Positions 46,676 through 57,546 of a stretch of DNA of 64,000 nt are shown piece after piece. The notes under the pieces are model-generated. The model had not been told where the DNA came from and made no database searches. It saw only the letters and a program-made list of their open reading frames with translations. The stretch is from the NCBI GenBank assembly GCA_949592205.1, contig CATIUR010000004.1:4839001-4903000 (forward strand). The letters are read 5' to 3'. Position 1 is the first letter of the stretch. Each line of letters opens with the position of its first letter. The position numbers were made by a program, and so were the translations under genes. This stretch comes from Helichrysum umbraculigerum (Eukaryota; Streptophyta; Magnoliopsida; Asterales; Asteraceae).

Positions 46676-48039
46676 ATGGATGTTAAGGGTGAAAGAGCAT
46701 TGCGACATGCTGCTAGGTCAGCTATTCCAGTGACTCCATTGCAATCGATTCCCGTTGGTAAGATATGCTTAATTTGTAGCTATTGAAGTCATTGATTATG
46801 AAAGACTATTTACTTGATTTTTGCTTAAATGGCTGTATGTTAATCAAATGATCTTAAGTTATTATTGTTGTATCTACATGTATATGATACTTGTTACTAT
46901 CAGGCAATTGTATCCTACTCAAAGTTTATTTTTGTTGTGTTCCATGTGTTATGCACTACAGGTGTTTGATTATATGCCTAGCTGAAATTTGTAGCATGGT
47001 ATTAACTAAATGGATGATTAAAAGAGTTCATGAATTCATTAATGAATTCATCTTTTATTTGCTATAACATATGTGTTTTGTTTTCTTACATTGCTTTCTT
47101 GTTTATAGATTGTATATGATATCCCTTATAACATATGTGTTATACTTTGTTTATTTCAGCGGAGGTTCCAACTACACTTATACAAAAACTTCATGATATT
47201 AAAGCAGCAAAGCCACCTAAGGCTAGGAGGAAATTGGTTTCGAAGGTGCTTTCTAAAAAGGATGGAGACTCATTACTTTTGGTTGATGATGACAAAGTTA
47301 CAAAAGAGTCACAATCTTCCAAAAAGAATGATGGATCGGTTGCTCCCTGTGACAATCCTCCAAAAGAGAGGCTTACAAAGAAAGCAGCTTTTATTTTTTT
47401 TGAAAATGTGCTATAATATGTTGTTTTGATTATTTATTATGGTATACTTTGTGATGTTGTGATTAGATTGGACAAGGTACGTACAGTAATGTGTACAAAG
47501 CTAGGGACACAATGACAGAAAAATTCTTGCGTTGAAAAAGGTTCGGTTTGACAATTTGGAGCCTGAGAGTGTGAAGTTTAGGGCTAGATATATCCTGATG
47601 TTAAGACGTCTTGATTATCCAAATGTTTTTAAGTTGGAAGGGTTAGTGACATCAAGGATGTCTTGTAGTTTGTATCTTGTTTTTGAGTACATGGAGCATG
47701 ATTTGGCTGGACTTGCTACCAGTCCTACAATCAAATTCACAGAGCCTCAGGTTAAATTATGTCACTTTTTTTTAGATTAACTGATAATGTTGTTTAAAAA
47801 TCTCAGCTTTCTTGATGTTTAGCGTTCTTGAATGTTGTAGGTTAAGTGTTACATGCATCAATTATTGTCTGGGCTTGAACATGGTCATAACCACCATGTG
47901 TTACATCGAGATATTAAGGGGTCTAATCTTCTTCTTGATAACACTAGGGATTTGAAGATTGCCGATTTCGGTTAAGCATCCTTCTTTGATCCTAACCACA
48001 AGCAACCAATGACTAGTTGGGTAGTTACATTATGGTATA
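46676..48039 (+). pseudogene. CDK-like serine/threonine protein kinase pseudogene, truncated
   Basis: Intron-containing remnant. The first exon, 46676-46757 (MDVKGERALRHAARSAIP; donor TTG|GTAAGA), joins in phase to 47160 onward (acceptor TTTCAG; LIQKLHDIKAAKPPKARRK), which runs into a stop at 47416. The kinase part starts at 47467: glycine loop IGQGTYSNVYKAR, then a one-base loss after MTEK, then LKKVRFDNLEPESVKF and LVFEYMEHDLAGL to 47750. A 90-nt GT-AG intron follows, and from 47841 VKCYMHQLLSGLEH, HRDIKGSNLLLDN and DFG. A TAA follows DFG directly. The frame is finally cut at 48039 by a Gypsy LTR, so the C-lobe is missing. Similarity is to plant CDK-like kinases of the At1g54610 type; I do not recognise the N-terminal exons. 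Confidence 0.85.
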
Positions 48040-48449
48040 TGTAACACCCCCAAATTTAACAGGTTGCGGAAGCGAGTTTTTGGGTGTTACTAAATCAAAT
48101 ATCACAAGCACAAAGATATATAGCAAACGACCTCTAAATGAGACGTTTGTAAAACAGTTATTACATTTCCAAAAGTAAAGAGTTTACAGTAATACGAGTT
48201 CACAAAATGATTTCAATACATAGTTGTAGTACAAAAGTTATGCAAGAAATCCATATTTGAAAACATGCGACTCGAGCTAGCGTAGCTTGTAGTAGTCCTA
48301 ATCCTGCTGTCACCTGAGAACACATGCTAAAACAGGTCAGCTATAAAGCTGGTGAGTTCATAGGTTAGTTAAGTAAAACATTGTAGTATAAACTGTGTAT
48401 ATTTCAAAAGAAGTTTGTAGTATTCAAATCAGTAAGCAATTTAGTCGGT

Positions 48450-48735
48450 AAAACTATACATTTGCATATGTATAAAGTCAGTAAGTAAATAAGTCTGTAA
48501 AATAATACATTTGTAATTGTATTAAAGTCGGTAGAATAATACATTTTGTAATTGTATTAAAGTCTGTAAGTAAATAAGTCTGTAAAATAATACATTTGTA
48601 TATGTATTAAAGTCGGTAGAATAATACATTTTGTAATTGTATTAAAGTCGGTAGTATAATACATTTTGTAATTGTATTAAAGTGTGTAAGTAAATAAGTC
48701 CGTAAAATAATACATTTGTATATGTATTAAAAGTG
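48450..48735. repeat. AATACA...TGTATT hairpin tandem repeat
   Basis: Five or more units of (A)AATACATTT(T)GTA(ATT/TAT)GTATTAAAG separated by GTC(T/G)GTA-AGTAAATAAGT words. Each contains an AATACA/TGTATT stem. Lies in LTR E. Confidence 0.75.
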
Positions 48736-49139
48736 GTCCCCATTGTGAAATCAGTATCGAGGTTGTCCTAACCTCATAACCTAAACCTGATAGGTTTGTG
48801 TCTAAAGTGTTCTTCAAGTGATTTCGTAATTCTTGTACTACTTGTCGGAGTAGTACACTACAAGACCCCATGGTCGTAATTCAGGGTGGTTCCTAGAGAC
48901 CGTACTAAGTGCTCAAGGACCTATCAGACTATCAAGTACAAGTATAACAACCAAGTGTAACACTACGTGCCACCACTGAGTAACTAGGTATGTATAAGGA
49001 TGTCGTGTATAACATCCCGTGTTCGGTAACGTAATCGAGTGTGTGCGAGTACCTATAAAATAGCGTACAAGTAAATAGTAGTCGGGGATAGCACTTCGTG
49101 CTCAGTAAGTAATCATGTAAATGTACAAGTAACTATACA

Positions 49140-49285
49140 GGGGTACGTGTAATCGTACTGAGTGTACGTGTAATCGTATCTAATGTATGTGTAATCATAC
49201 TAGGTGTACGTGTATTTATCATTAGTAATTCGGAAGTAGCGCAACGTGCCCGGAAGTAGCTTACAAGCCCGGAAGTACCACAGTG
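49140..49285. repeat. Two short tandem families in LTR E
   Basis: GTGTACGTGTAATCGTACT variants repeat about every 25 bp at 49140-49215. CCGGAAGTAGC / CCGGAAGTACC words repeat at 49230-49285. Confidence 0.65.
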
Positions 49286-49294
49286 TGCCAAACA

Positions 49295-49295
<1 letters not shown>

Positions 49296-49349
<54 letters not shown>
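49296..49349. repeat. (TA)n microsatellite
   Basis: 54 bp of uninterrupted TA dinucleotide in LTR E. Confidence 0.95.
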
Positions 49350-49351
<2 letters not shown>

Positions 49352-50073
49352 TAATCTAACAAGTACAGTACAATATACAGCCTAAACAGTAACATTACCC
49401 CATGGTAATATAGTAATCACAAGTATATCAACTACCTACAGTTATCACATAACAGTCAGGTATAGTACAGTGTATTCTAATTGTGTGTAATTCCTACTTA
49501 GATCTGGGGAGTAGCAATAACGCGCCTAAGTATGGATAGTCATCACTTAGTTATTTGCGAATCAGTACCATGTATTCAACTAGTCTATGCTATTATGTAT
49601 TCAAAGTTCTCAAATTAACAGGTAGGTCAATGCCCCTTGGCATTACTTACACTATTGCTAGTATGAATCTAGGAGTCCTAGATCCTAGGTGTAAAGAGAC
49701 CAATAGTCCCTAGCAAGTTGTACTAGTTCAATTCCAAGTGTTATCTAACCTGGGAATACTTAATACATCTAAGTATTTCAGAAAAACAATGTATTATTAA
49801 ACATAACATGTTTAAATCAAATAGTTCAATCATTTGTTTTGTTTCATCATTAAACAATGAAAAGTAAGTAATTTACGAGCATGTGTTTCACCCCGAAAAC
49901 AGTAAAACAGTAAAAGAGTGGGGCTATGACTCACCTTTGGGTGCTAGCGTCCTAGGATACGCGTGTCGTTCCAATGAAACCTCCTAGTGTCCTAGACATG
50001 TGAGGTTTTTATATTTGTAATTAGATGTTTAGTAAATCATTTGTATACCTGTTCACTTGATTAATTGTGTTCA

Positions 50074-50524
50074 TGTTGATACATGTTTGTGTGTCTGTCA
50101 GTTGGTCTATTGAGTTGTAAGTGTCGTTAGTTAGTTTTATTAGAAAAGTCATTTTCTGTATTTGCGACACTTAAGTTTAGCATTAGGCGACACTTGCCTT
50201 AGTGACGCATAGCGACACTTAGGTAAGTGACGCATGAGGGCGGCGACATGCGACACTTCCCAAGTGACGCATGTCTGCCGATTTTGTTTTAGTATAAATT
50301 GAAACCTACGGGTTTTCGGCTAGGGTTGACGAAAACCCTAGCACCATTTGTCGACTAAGCACTTCTGTAAATAGTTCCAATACGATTTACAAGCTAATAT
50401 ACTCGTTTACTTTGATTAATCATTGTTTTCGTTTTGAGTTTATTACTTGTTTGTGTAATTGATTGATTCCGCCAATCTATTACTATCGATCAACACTTAG
50501 ATCCACATCCAGGGGGCACTTTCA
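50074..50524 (+). repeat. 5' LTR of the Sirevirus
   Basis: 451 bp, TGTTGATACATG ... CACTTTCA. Contains GCGACACTT/AAGTGACGC palindromes at 50163-50272. Differs from the 3' LTR at a C/G in AAGTGA(C/G)GCATG and a T/C in CTGTAAA(T/C)AG. Confidence 0.95.
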
Positions 50525-50526
50525 AC

Positions 50527-50539
50527 TGGTATCAGAGCC
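50527..50539 (+). promoter_or_regulatory. Sirevirus primer binding site
   Basis: TGGTATCAGAGCC, two bases after the 5' LTR, complementary to initiator-Met tRNA. Confidence 0.92.
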
Positions 50540-50754
50540 TCGGAGTTGATTTGATCGACGTGTGTACGTGTATTGAAGTGTTTTCGGTTCGATTTTGTGA
50601 AGATCAAAGACATTCTAGCAAGATTAGGATCGATTTGGTGCTATTACTGTGTTTTGAGTAAAGATTTACAGGTTTCGTACGATTGGGACTCAAGAATTTT
50701 CGTTAGGTTTACGAAAATTCGATTTTTAGGGTTTTTGGGTGTTCACAGCCGTTT

Positions 50755-51200
50755 CTGCGTCACTCAGAGCGTCACTTCGACACTTTGTGCGGCACTTCGA
50801 GCGACACTTCTGTAAGGAACAATTAGGGTTTTTTCGACACTCAAGTGCGTCACTTAGTAACGTCACTTGAGTATTATACGTCACTTACATTAGTGACACC
50901 TACTGTTCAATCCGACACTCTACTGCGTCATTTGATACGACACTTGTGTATCATCCGTCACTTACTACGAGTGACGCGTTACTTCTGTCAGTCACTTAAA
51001 GCATCACTTACCTTAGTGACGCCTGTTATTGCTAAGCGACACTCAAGTCCGTCACTTGAGTACGTCACTTACGTGTTTATAAGACACTCATCTCTAGTGT
51101 CGTTCTGTTTGTTTATCCGTCACTCGATAGCGTCACTTATCAAGTGCCGCTACTCTTTGCGACACTAAGGTGCGTCACTTACCAAGTGACGCCTTTGTTA
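50755..51200. repeat. GTCACTT/AAGTGAC palindrome array in the leader
   Basis: At least ten exact GTCACTT words, plus GCGACACT variants and opposed AGTGACGC copies, in under 450 bp upstream of gag. The best hairpin is GCGTCACTT-ACC-AAGTGACGC at about 51172-51192. Confidence 0.88.
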
Positions 51201-51250
51201 CTAATCAGCTTCCAAGTTTTTTTTTAAGTTGATTTTACAGGTACGCTTCA

Positions 51251-52699
51251 ATGTCTGATAAGGAAGATATTAGAGGAATCAGAGAGATGCTCAGACAGAG
51301 CAATGATATTGGCTCCAGTAATAAACCTCCGTTCTTTGGACCAGATTTAGATTATGTGTATTGGAGAGATAGATATGAACAGTATATAGATTTCCACTGT
51401 CCTGAACTGTGGGGACCTTTAAAAGAACGATATGTTGCTCCAGTGGCTGAAGGAAATTATCGTGGTGTTCCTCCAGCTAAAACTTATAATGCTATGTCAC
51501 CTCAAGAGAAAAAGGAGTATGAAACAGAAAGAAAGGCTCATTCTTCTATCTGTATGTGTTTGCCAAAGGATGTTATGAGACTCTTTAAATCTCATGACAC
51601 AACTTATGATCTGTGGAAGGCAATTGAGACAAGATGCGGAGGAAATGAAAAGTACAAGGAGGCTAAGCTAGAATTAATCAAAAAGCAGTATGATCTATTT
51701 GACATGATTCCTAATGAGCTGACTTCCAGTCTATTCACTCGATACTCACATCTGGTTAGTGAGTTAAATGAAGGAGGATACAATCTCCCTGCACTTGAGG
51801 TAAACAAGAAGTTGCTGGACGTGTTGCCAAGTGCTTGGGATGTGAAAGTCCAATTTTTAAAAGAAAATCCAGAATTACAGAGGATGACTTTGGATCAATT
51901 GATAGGTATTCTACAAGCTCATGCGATGGAATTGAAGAAGAAAGAATGTAAGTCAGGTGGATCTGTACAGAATGCCACAACTGGTGGAGTTGGACTAGTC
52001 AATTCTGGCAAGAGTTACGGTGGAGTAGCATTTATAACGGATACCAATTCATCTTCTGCTTCTTCTGGAGGTCATCATACAGCTTATCTTTCTGGTACAT
52101 CTCAAGGAAATCAACAACAGGCTCCAGTTTCACCAGCAATACAAGAGCAAGCTGCAATTTATACAGCTTTTCTGAGCTCTTACAAAGATTTGGTTACTCA
52201 ACCAAATACAACTTTGGAACTGATCAAGGAGGATTACGGACAATTGGATGAAGATGATCTAGAACAGATGGACTTGAATTGGAACATTGCTATGATAACA
52301 AGAAGGGTTCAAAAATTCTTGCAACGAACTGGACGCAAGAGTTTAGAAGGCAATGGGAAGTCAGGATTTGGTTTTGATAAAAGCAAGGTCCGTTGTTATA
52401 ACTGCCAGAATTTGGGTCATTTCGCTAGGGAATGCGAGAAACCCAAGATGCCACCGTCGGGCCTTACTAAACCTGATCCTCCAAAAACGAAAGAAGAGGG
52501 CAAGACGTTAGCTGTGGACAATGCTTTGGTGGTTTTTGAGCCAACTACTCATGACTGGAATGCGGAGGCTACAAAGTTTCAACAGTGTCTCATGGCTCAT
52601 ATTACACCTGAGGTACAAAATGAATCACCTGGACCTTTAAACTGTATCTCATGCATTAATCTAACTAAATCTCTAGAGGCTTTTCAAAAGGATAACTAA
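51251..52699 (+). CDS. Sirevirus gag, N-terminal part
   Basis: Encodes the capsid/nucleocapsid precursor that packages the element RNA in cytoplasmic particles. 482 codons: N-terminal gag core (FFGPDLDYVYWRDRYEQYI, LWKAIETRCGG, LLDVLPSAWDVKVQFL) and a first zinc knuckle CYNCQNLGHFAREC at residues 382-395 with all four ligands. The ATG lies 10 nt after a splice-acceptor-like TTTTACAG at 51240. The frame ends on TAA at 52697-52699 but coding sequence continues in the same frame at 52700, so this is a nonsense mutation within a longer gag. Whether the truncated Gag works is unknown. Confidence 0.85.
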   Translation: MSDKEDIRGIREMLRQSNDIGSSNKPPFFGPDLDYVYWRDRYEQYIDFHCPELWGPLKERYVAPVAEGNYRGVPPAKTYNAMSPQEKKEYETERKAHSSICMCLPKDVMRLFKSHDTTYDLWKAIETRCGGNEKYKEAKLELIKKQYDLFDMIPNELTSSLFTRYSHLVSELNEGGYNLPALEVNKKLLDVLPSAWDVKVQFLKENPELQRMTLDQLIGILQAHAMELKKKECKSGGSVQNATTGGVGLVNSGKSYGGVAFITDTNSSSASSGGHHTAYLSGTSQGNQQQAPVSPAIQEQAAIYTAFLSSYKDLVTQPNTTLELIKEDYGQLDEDDLEQMDLNWNIAMITRRVQKFLQRTGRKSLEGNGKSGFGFDKSKVRCYNCQNLGHFARECEKPKMPPSGLTKPDPPKTKEEGKTLAVDNALVVFEPTTHDWNAEATKFQQCLMAHITPEVQNESPGPLNCISCINLTKSLEAFQKDN

Positions 52700-54016
52700 G
52701 AGTTGCGAGATAAAGTTGCAAAACTTAATGAGTCAAATAAGTTTTTGAAAGAAAATGAAAAACTCTATGAAAAACATATTGAAGCTCATAAGTTAGATAC
52801 TCAAACTTATAAAGCTAAAGTTTTTAGTCAACAGGATGCAATTAAAAGTTATCTTACTGAAATTGAACTGTTGAACAAAGAGCTTTCAGACTTAAAAAGT
52901 GAGTATGGTAATTATCAAGATAAAGTCTTAGGGTCAACTTCTGCGACAATGATCTTTAATGAAATTATTAGCAATCATAAGCAAGATAGGAAAAGTAAGG
53001 GAGGAAAAGGAATAGGTTTTGTTGAAATAGCACCTCCTTCTACTTATACTCCTTTACCTGTTAAGGAAGGCCTTGATGAAATTCCAGTTGATTATGCTAA
53101 GTTGTTGGGTATCAAGGGTAAAGTGGCTAAATCTAACAAACAGGAGAAGGAGAAAACCACGAGGCCAGAGTATCCCACTCCTAAGTTTGTTAAGCCACTG
53201 AATAAATCTCCTGTTAGTGCTGAGGAGATTGTTGAGCAAAAGGATGTATCTCCAGTTTGTTTTGAGGAGATCGTTGAGATTGAGGACATTACGGATCAGG
53301 AGTATCCTGAAGTTAAGAGAGTTGAAGTTAAACCTGAAAAGGTGGTTTCAAAAGTTGAACATGAAATTAAGGTTCAAACAAATAAGGGTAAAGCCAAGGT
53401 TTTAAACTCAAAACAACAAACTTTACAGTCACCTGTAAAGATTTTGCAACGAAAATTAGTAAATGAAAAAGTTTTGTCTGATAAACCTTCAACTTTGACC
53501 TCTCAACCAAAGCAAACATTTTCTAAGACATGTACTCAATGTTCATGTTCTAGAAATGTTTCTCCACCTCCTGTGGTAATGCCTCAGCCTCAACCGTTAG
53601 TAGAGACTCGTTCTTGTTTCTACTGCAAGAGACAAGGACATTTGATCCGTGACTGTCCCAAGCTGTCAAATCAGCGCTATGGGAGAGAGATGCCTAGGAC
53701 ATCAGTTTATAAAAATTCCTTTTCAAAATCTCCACCTAGGCGTTACTCAAAATCTCCCAAGCCTGTTCTGAAACTAAGTAATGTTGAGCAAAAACCTTTG
53801 CCAATTCAAAAGCCCAACATTATTTCTGATATCAATTCCGAACCTTCAAAAGTTTGGAAACGAAAAGAGTCTGATGCTGACTCTTCAGTCGTCAACAATA
53901 ACACTTCAGATAAAAATTCTAATTTGTTTAAAGATAAAGTCCTATCTGACGTGCTTATTGTTGATGACCATGGAAGACCTAAGTCTGTAAAGGCTTGGGT
54001 CTCCGTTTCTCACTAA
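52700..54016 (+). CDS. Sirevirus gag, C-terminal part
   Basis: In-frame continuation of gag after the TAA at 52697-52699. It is a lysine/glutamate-rich coiled-coil region (NESNKFLKENEKLYEKHI, IELLNKELSDLKSEY), then a proline/lysine-rich linker and a second complete zinc knuckle CFYCKRQGHLIRDC at residues 305-318 counted from 52703. Two knuckles in a long gag are usual for Sireviruses. The frame ends at TAA 54014-54016 and overlaps the pol frame by 22 nt. There is no ATG near the start, so it depends on readthrough or is dead in this copy. Confidence 0.8.
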   Translation, partial: ELRDKVAKLNESNKFLKENEKLYEKHIEAHKLDTQTYKAKVFSQQDAIKSYLTEIELLNKELSDLKSEYGNYQDKVLGSTSATMIFNEIISNHKQDRKSKGGKGIGFVEIAPPSTYTPLPVKEGLDEIPVDYAKLLGIKGKVAKSNKQEKEKTTRPEYPTPKFVKPLNKSPVSAEEIVEQKDVSPVCFEEIVEIEDITDQEYPEVKRVEVKPEKVVSKVEHEIKVQTNKGKAKVLNSKQQTLQSPVKILQRKLVNEKVLSDKPSTLTSQPKQTFSKTCTQCSCSRNVSPPPVVMPQPQPLVETRSCFYCKRQGHLIRDCPKLSNQRYGREMPRTSVYKNSFSKSPPRRYSKSPKPVLKLSNVEQKPLPIQKPNIISDINSEPSKVWKRKESDADSSVVNNNTSDKNSNLFKDKVLSDVLIVDDHGRPKSVKAWVSVSH

Positions 54017-54039
54017 TCTCTTTCTTTGATGTGTTGCAG
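53987..54039 (+). promoter_or_regulatory. Candidate 53-nt intron at the gag-pol junction
   Basis: Donor GTAAAG (53987), branch-point-like CACTAAT about 25 nt before the end, a pyrimidine-rich stretch and acceptor TTGCAG (54034-54039). Both borders fall between codons: the donor on the gag frame, the acceptor on the pol frame. Removal would skip the gag stop at 54014 and place pol in frame. At 53 nt it is shorter than most plant introns. The alternative is a -1 type frameshift in the 53995-54016 overlap. Confidence 0.45.
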
Positions 54040-56517
54040 CAGTTGGAACGTGTGAAGGATAGTTTATGGTATATGGATAGTGGTTGCTCGCGACACATGA
54101 CTGGCGATGTGTCTCTTTTGACGGATATTAAACCATACTCGGGAGGATACGTTGCTTTCGCGGGAGATTCAGGAGGAACGATTTCGGGAAAGGGAACGCT
54201 AACAAATGGAAAAGTTAGCTTTGAAAATGTGAATTATGTGGCTGAGCTGACTCACAACTTACTGAGCGTTTCACAAGTTTGTGACAAGGACTACACCACG
54301 TTATTCACAAAGACGGAATGTGTAATATTGAAACCGGGGTATGTCATTCCTGAGGATTGGGTATTGATGCGGGCACCTAGAAAGAATGACACCTATGTGA
54401 TGAATATGCGAACTGTGGAGACTACAAGTGACTATACTTGTCTTCTTTCAAAGGCTTCTGAAAAGGAATCACTCCTTTGGCACAGACGGATGGGACATAT
54501 TCATTTCCGTAAAATGAATTTTCTGATTAACAATGATTTAGTGAGGGGAGTTCCAAAACAGTCATTTGCTCTAAAAGACGACTGCGTTTCTTGTCACAAA
54601 GGAAAACTCCACAAGAAGTCCCACAAGTCTAAGGTTGTGAATTCTATTGCAGCTCCGTTGGAACTACTGCATATGGATCTGTTCGGTCCAGTTTCAACAA
54701 AGAGCATTGGTGGTCGGTCTTACTGCTTGGTAGTTACTGATGACTACTCAAGGTTTTCGTGGGTATATTTCTTGACTACAAAGGGGGAGACTCCTGATAT
54801 TCTGGTGTATTTGTTGGATAAGTTGGCAAATCTATGCAACTTAAAGGTGAAAAGGATTCGAAGCGACAATGGAACTGAATTCAAGAACTCAACTCTCGAA
54901 TTGTTTTGTGCTACAAGAGGAATTGAGCATCAATTCAGTGCTCCAAGGACTCCACAACAGAATGGAGTTGCAGAAAGAAATAACAGGACAATTATAGAGA
55001 CAGCTCGGACTATGTTAGCTGACTCCAAATTACCAATCATCTTCTGGGCTGAGGCAGTTAATACTGCCTGTTATGTTCTCAACAGAGTGCTCACGGTTAA
55101 GAAAAAGAACAAGACGTGTTATGAACTTTTCAATAACCGAAAGCCAAACCTTCAGTTCTTAGAACCATTTGGGTGTCCATGCATGATCATGATTACAAAA
55201 GATAAGGTCTCTAAGTTTGGTGACAAAGTTGTTGAAGGGATTTTTCTTGGATATTCAGTCAATTCTCCGAACAAAAGAGTCTTTAACAAATCAACGAATC
55301 AGATTGAGGAACAGTTTGAAGTAAAATGTTTAAGGTATACGGAGCCTCCTCAAGGAACAGGTCCGGATTGGTTTTTCAATTATGGAAACCTCTTTAACTC
55401 TTTCAATATTCCAGAAGATGATGAAACGGAAGAGTTAGTTTCCATGCTACATGGACTTGATTTTTCTCAAGATACACCAGTTAGTAAACCATCCGACCCA
55501 TCTCCTAATGCAACACCCGAACCACCACCAATTGATACTACACCCACACCACCATCAACAACACCTAATCCAACATCTACTTCTCAAGTTACACCTTCGA
55601 AAGATGCTCCTTCTACCTCTAAAACAGTGTATAACTACACCAAGGAGCTTCCTTATGATCCAAACATGCCGTCATTAGAGGAAGGAGGAGAGGATGAGGT
55701 AAGTGATGAGGGAGAGGAAGCAGAAAATATGAATTATTCTCATTTATTTTCTCAAAGAGATGAAGATGATGATGCTTCTCCGAATATTTCTGCAAATGAG
55801 GGAGATCTGAGTAACCTGGAACAGAATCTTGTGCCAGATCAAATTCCAGTGACTCGGATACATAAGGATCACCCCATTGATAATATCATTGGTGATCCTC
55901 ATGCAAAGGTTCAAACAAGACATCAAGCGAAACAGACTGATACTGAACAACTTTCGGGTCTGGTGGCTAATGTTAATTCATGTTATCTTTTGCAGAATGA
56001 ACCTAAGAAAGTTGAAGAGGCCTTAAAAGATCCATCCTGGATCGAGGCCATGCAAGAGGAACTACAACAATTTGAAAAGTTGCAAGTCTGGGAAGTAGTT
56101 CCATTACCCAAGGGTGCCCACTTGACTGGCACTCGTTGGGTTTTTCGTAATAAGATGGATGATAGGGGCGTTGTAATTCGTAATAAAGCACGTCTAGTAG
56201 TTCAAGGCTTCAGCCAAATTGAGGGGTTGGACTATGATGATGTATTTGCCCCTGTTGCTCGATTGGAATCCATACGCATTTTTCTGGCATACGCGTCCTT
56301 CAAGGGATTTCGCGTCAATCAACTTGATGTGAAAAGTGCGTTTCTGTATGGAAAGGTTGACAACGATGTGTACGTTAAGCAGCCTCCTGGTTTTGAAGAC
56401 CCTGCGCATCCTGAATACGTCTGTAAATTGAACAAGGCGTTGTATGGTCTTCACCAAGCACCAAGACTTTGGTACGAGAGGCTAACTACACATCTGATTA
56501 AGCATGGTTTTGTGTGA
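54017..56517 (+). CDS. Sirevirus pol: protease, integrase, RT N-terminal part
   Basis: Pol enzymes for polyprotein cleavage, cDNA synthesis and integration. The open frame extends upstream to 53995; residues are numbered from there. Aspartic protease WYMDSGCSRHMTGD (D28); integrase HHCC HRRMGHIHF ... CVSCHKGK from 163; catalytic triad D228 (LLHMDLFGPV), D291 (RSDNGTEF) and E327 (NGVAERNNR), the D-35-E spacing; a Pro/Thr-rich linker near 500-560; RT from about 675 (WVFRNKMDD, FAPVARLESIR, LDVKSAFLYGKV, LYGLHQAPRLWYERL). The frame is stopped by TGA at 56515-56517 just before the catalytic palm. The ATG at 53995 is unlikely to be the natural start. Confidence 0.88.
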
Positions 56518-57546
56518 GGGAACATCGATAGCACGCTATTTATTCTTCGTGAACAGTCAGAGGATAGGGAAGATATGCTACTTGTGCAGGTTTACGTGGA
56601 CGATATTATCTTCGGGTCTACCAATGAGGCAATGTGTAAGAACTTTGAGAAAATCATGAAGTCTGAGTTTGAGATGAGCGCAATGGGGGAGCTCACTTTC
56701 TTTTTAGGTGTACAAGTTGAGCAGCTTGCAAAAGGTATTTATATACATCAGTCAAAATATGTCAATGACATGTTGACTAGGTATGACCTGCTCACTTGTA
56801 AAACCTATGGGACTCCCATCGAGCTTAATCACAATCTCAAACTTGCTGAGGAAGATGAAGATTGCAAGGAGAGGGACTATCGTTCAATGATAGGTTCTCT
56901 TATGTATTTGACTGCCTCAAGACCGGACATTGTATTTGCCGTGTCGATTTGCTCGCGTTATCAGGCTAAACCAAAGGTGTCACATATGAAGGCAGTAAAG
57001 CGAATTTTTGGTTATCTCAGAGCTAGACCTACCCTTGGTCTTTGGTATTCAAATGAGAAGACTTTCGCTCTCACAGCCTATTCAGATTCGGATCATGGAG
57101 GTTGCAGTATCGATAAGAAGTCTACAACGGGTGGATGTCAGTTTCTGGGATCGCGTTTGGTCTCGTGGCAGTGCAAGAAGCAAACTACAGTCTCTCTTTC
57201 TACAGCAGAGGCTGAGTATGTTGCTGCCGCTAGTTGCTGTGCCCAAGTTCTCTGGATTCAGCACCAATTACGCGATTACGGGTTACTTCTTACTATGACT
57301 CCCATTCACATAGATAACACTGCTGCTATTTCTATCACACGCAATCCCGTACAGCACTCTAAGACAAAACATATTGAACTTAGGTTCCACTTCATACGGG
57401 ATTGCTATGAAAAACACTTGATAGACCTGGTCCACATAGACACCCTTAAACAAAATGCTGACCTATTCACCAAAGCCTTTTCACGTGCTCGATTTGATGA
57501 ACTGGTCAACATGATCGGTTTAAGATTCTTTGGGTCTAAAAAGTAA
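56518..57546 (+). CDS. Sirevirus pol: RT catalytic palm and RNase H
   Basis: In-frame continuation after the TGA at 56515-56517. It contains the RT active site YVDDIIFGS, the connection region (EMSAMGELTFFLGVQVEQ, RDYRSMIGSLMYLTASRPDI) and RNase H (AYSDSDHGGCSIDKKST, SLSTAEAEYVAAASC, RNPVQHSKTKHIELRFHF). It ends at a natural TAA at 57544-57546. Apart from the single upstream nonsense codon the domain looks intact. Confidence 0.88.
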   Translation, partial: GNIDSTLFILREQSEDREDMLLVQVYVDDIIFGSTNEAMCKNFEKIMKSEFEMSAMGELTFFLGVQVEQLAKGIYIHQSKYVNDMLTRYDLLTCKTYGTPIELNHNLKLAEEDEDCKERDYRSMIGSLMYLTASRPDIVFAVSICSRYQAKPKVSHMKAVKRIFGYLRARPTLGLWYSNEKTFALTAYSDSDHGGCSIDKKSTTGGCQFLGSRLVSWQCKKQTTVSLSTAEAEYVAAASCCAQVLWIQHQLRDYGLLLTMTPIHIDNTAAISITRNPVQHSKTKHIELRFHFIRDCYEKHLIDLVHIDTLKQNADLFTKAFSRARFDELVNMIGLRFFGSKK

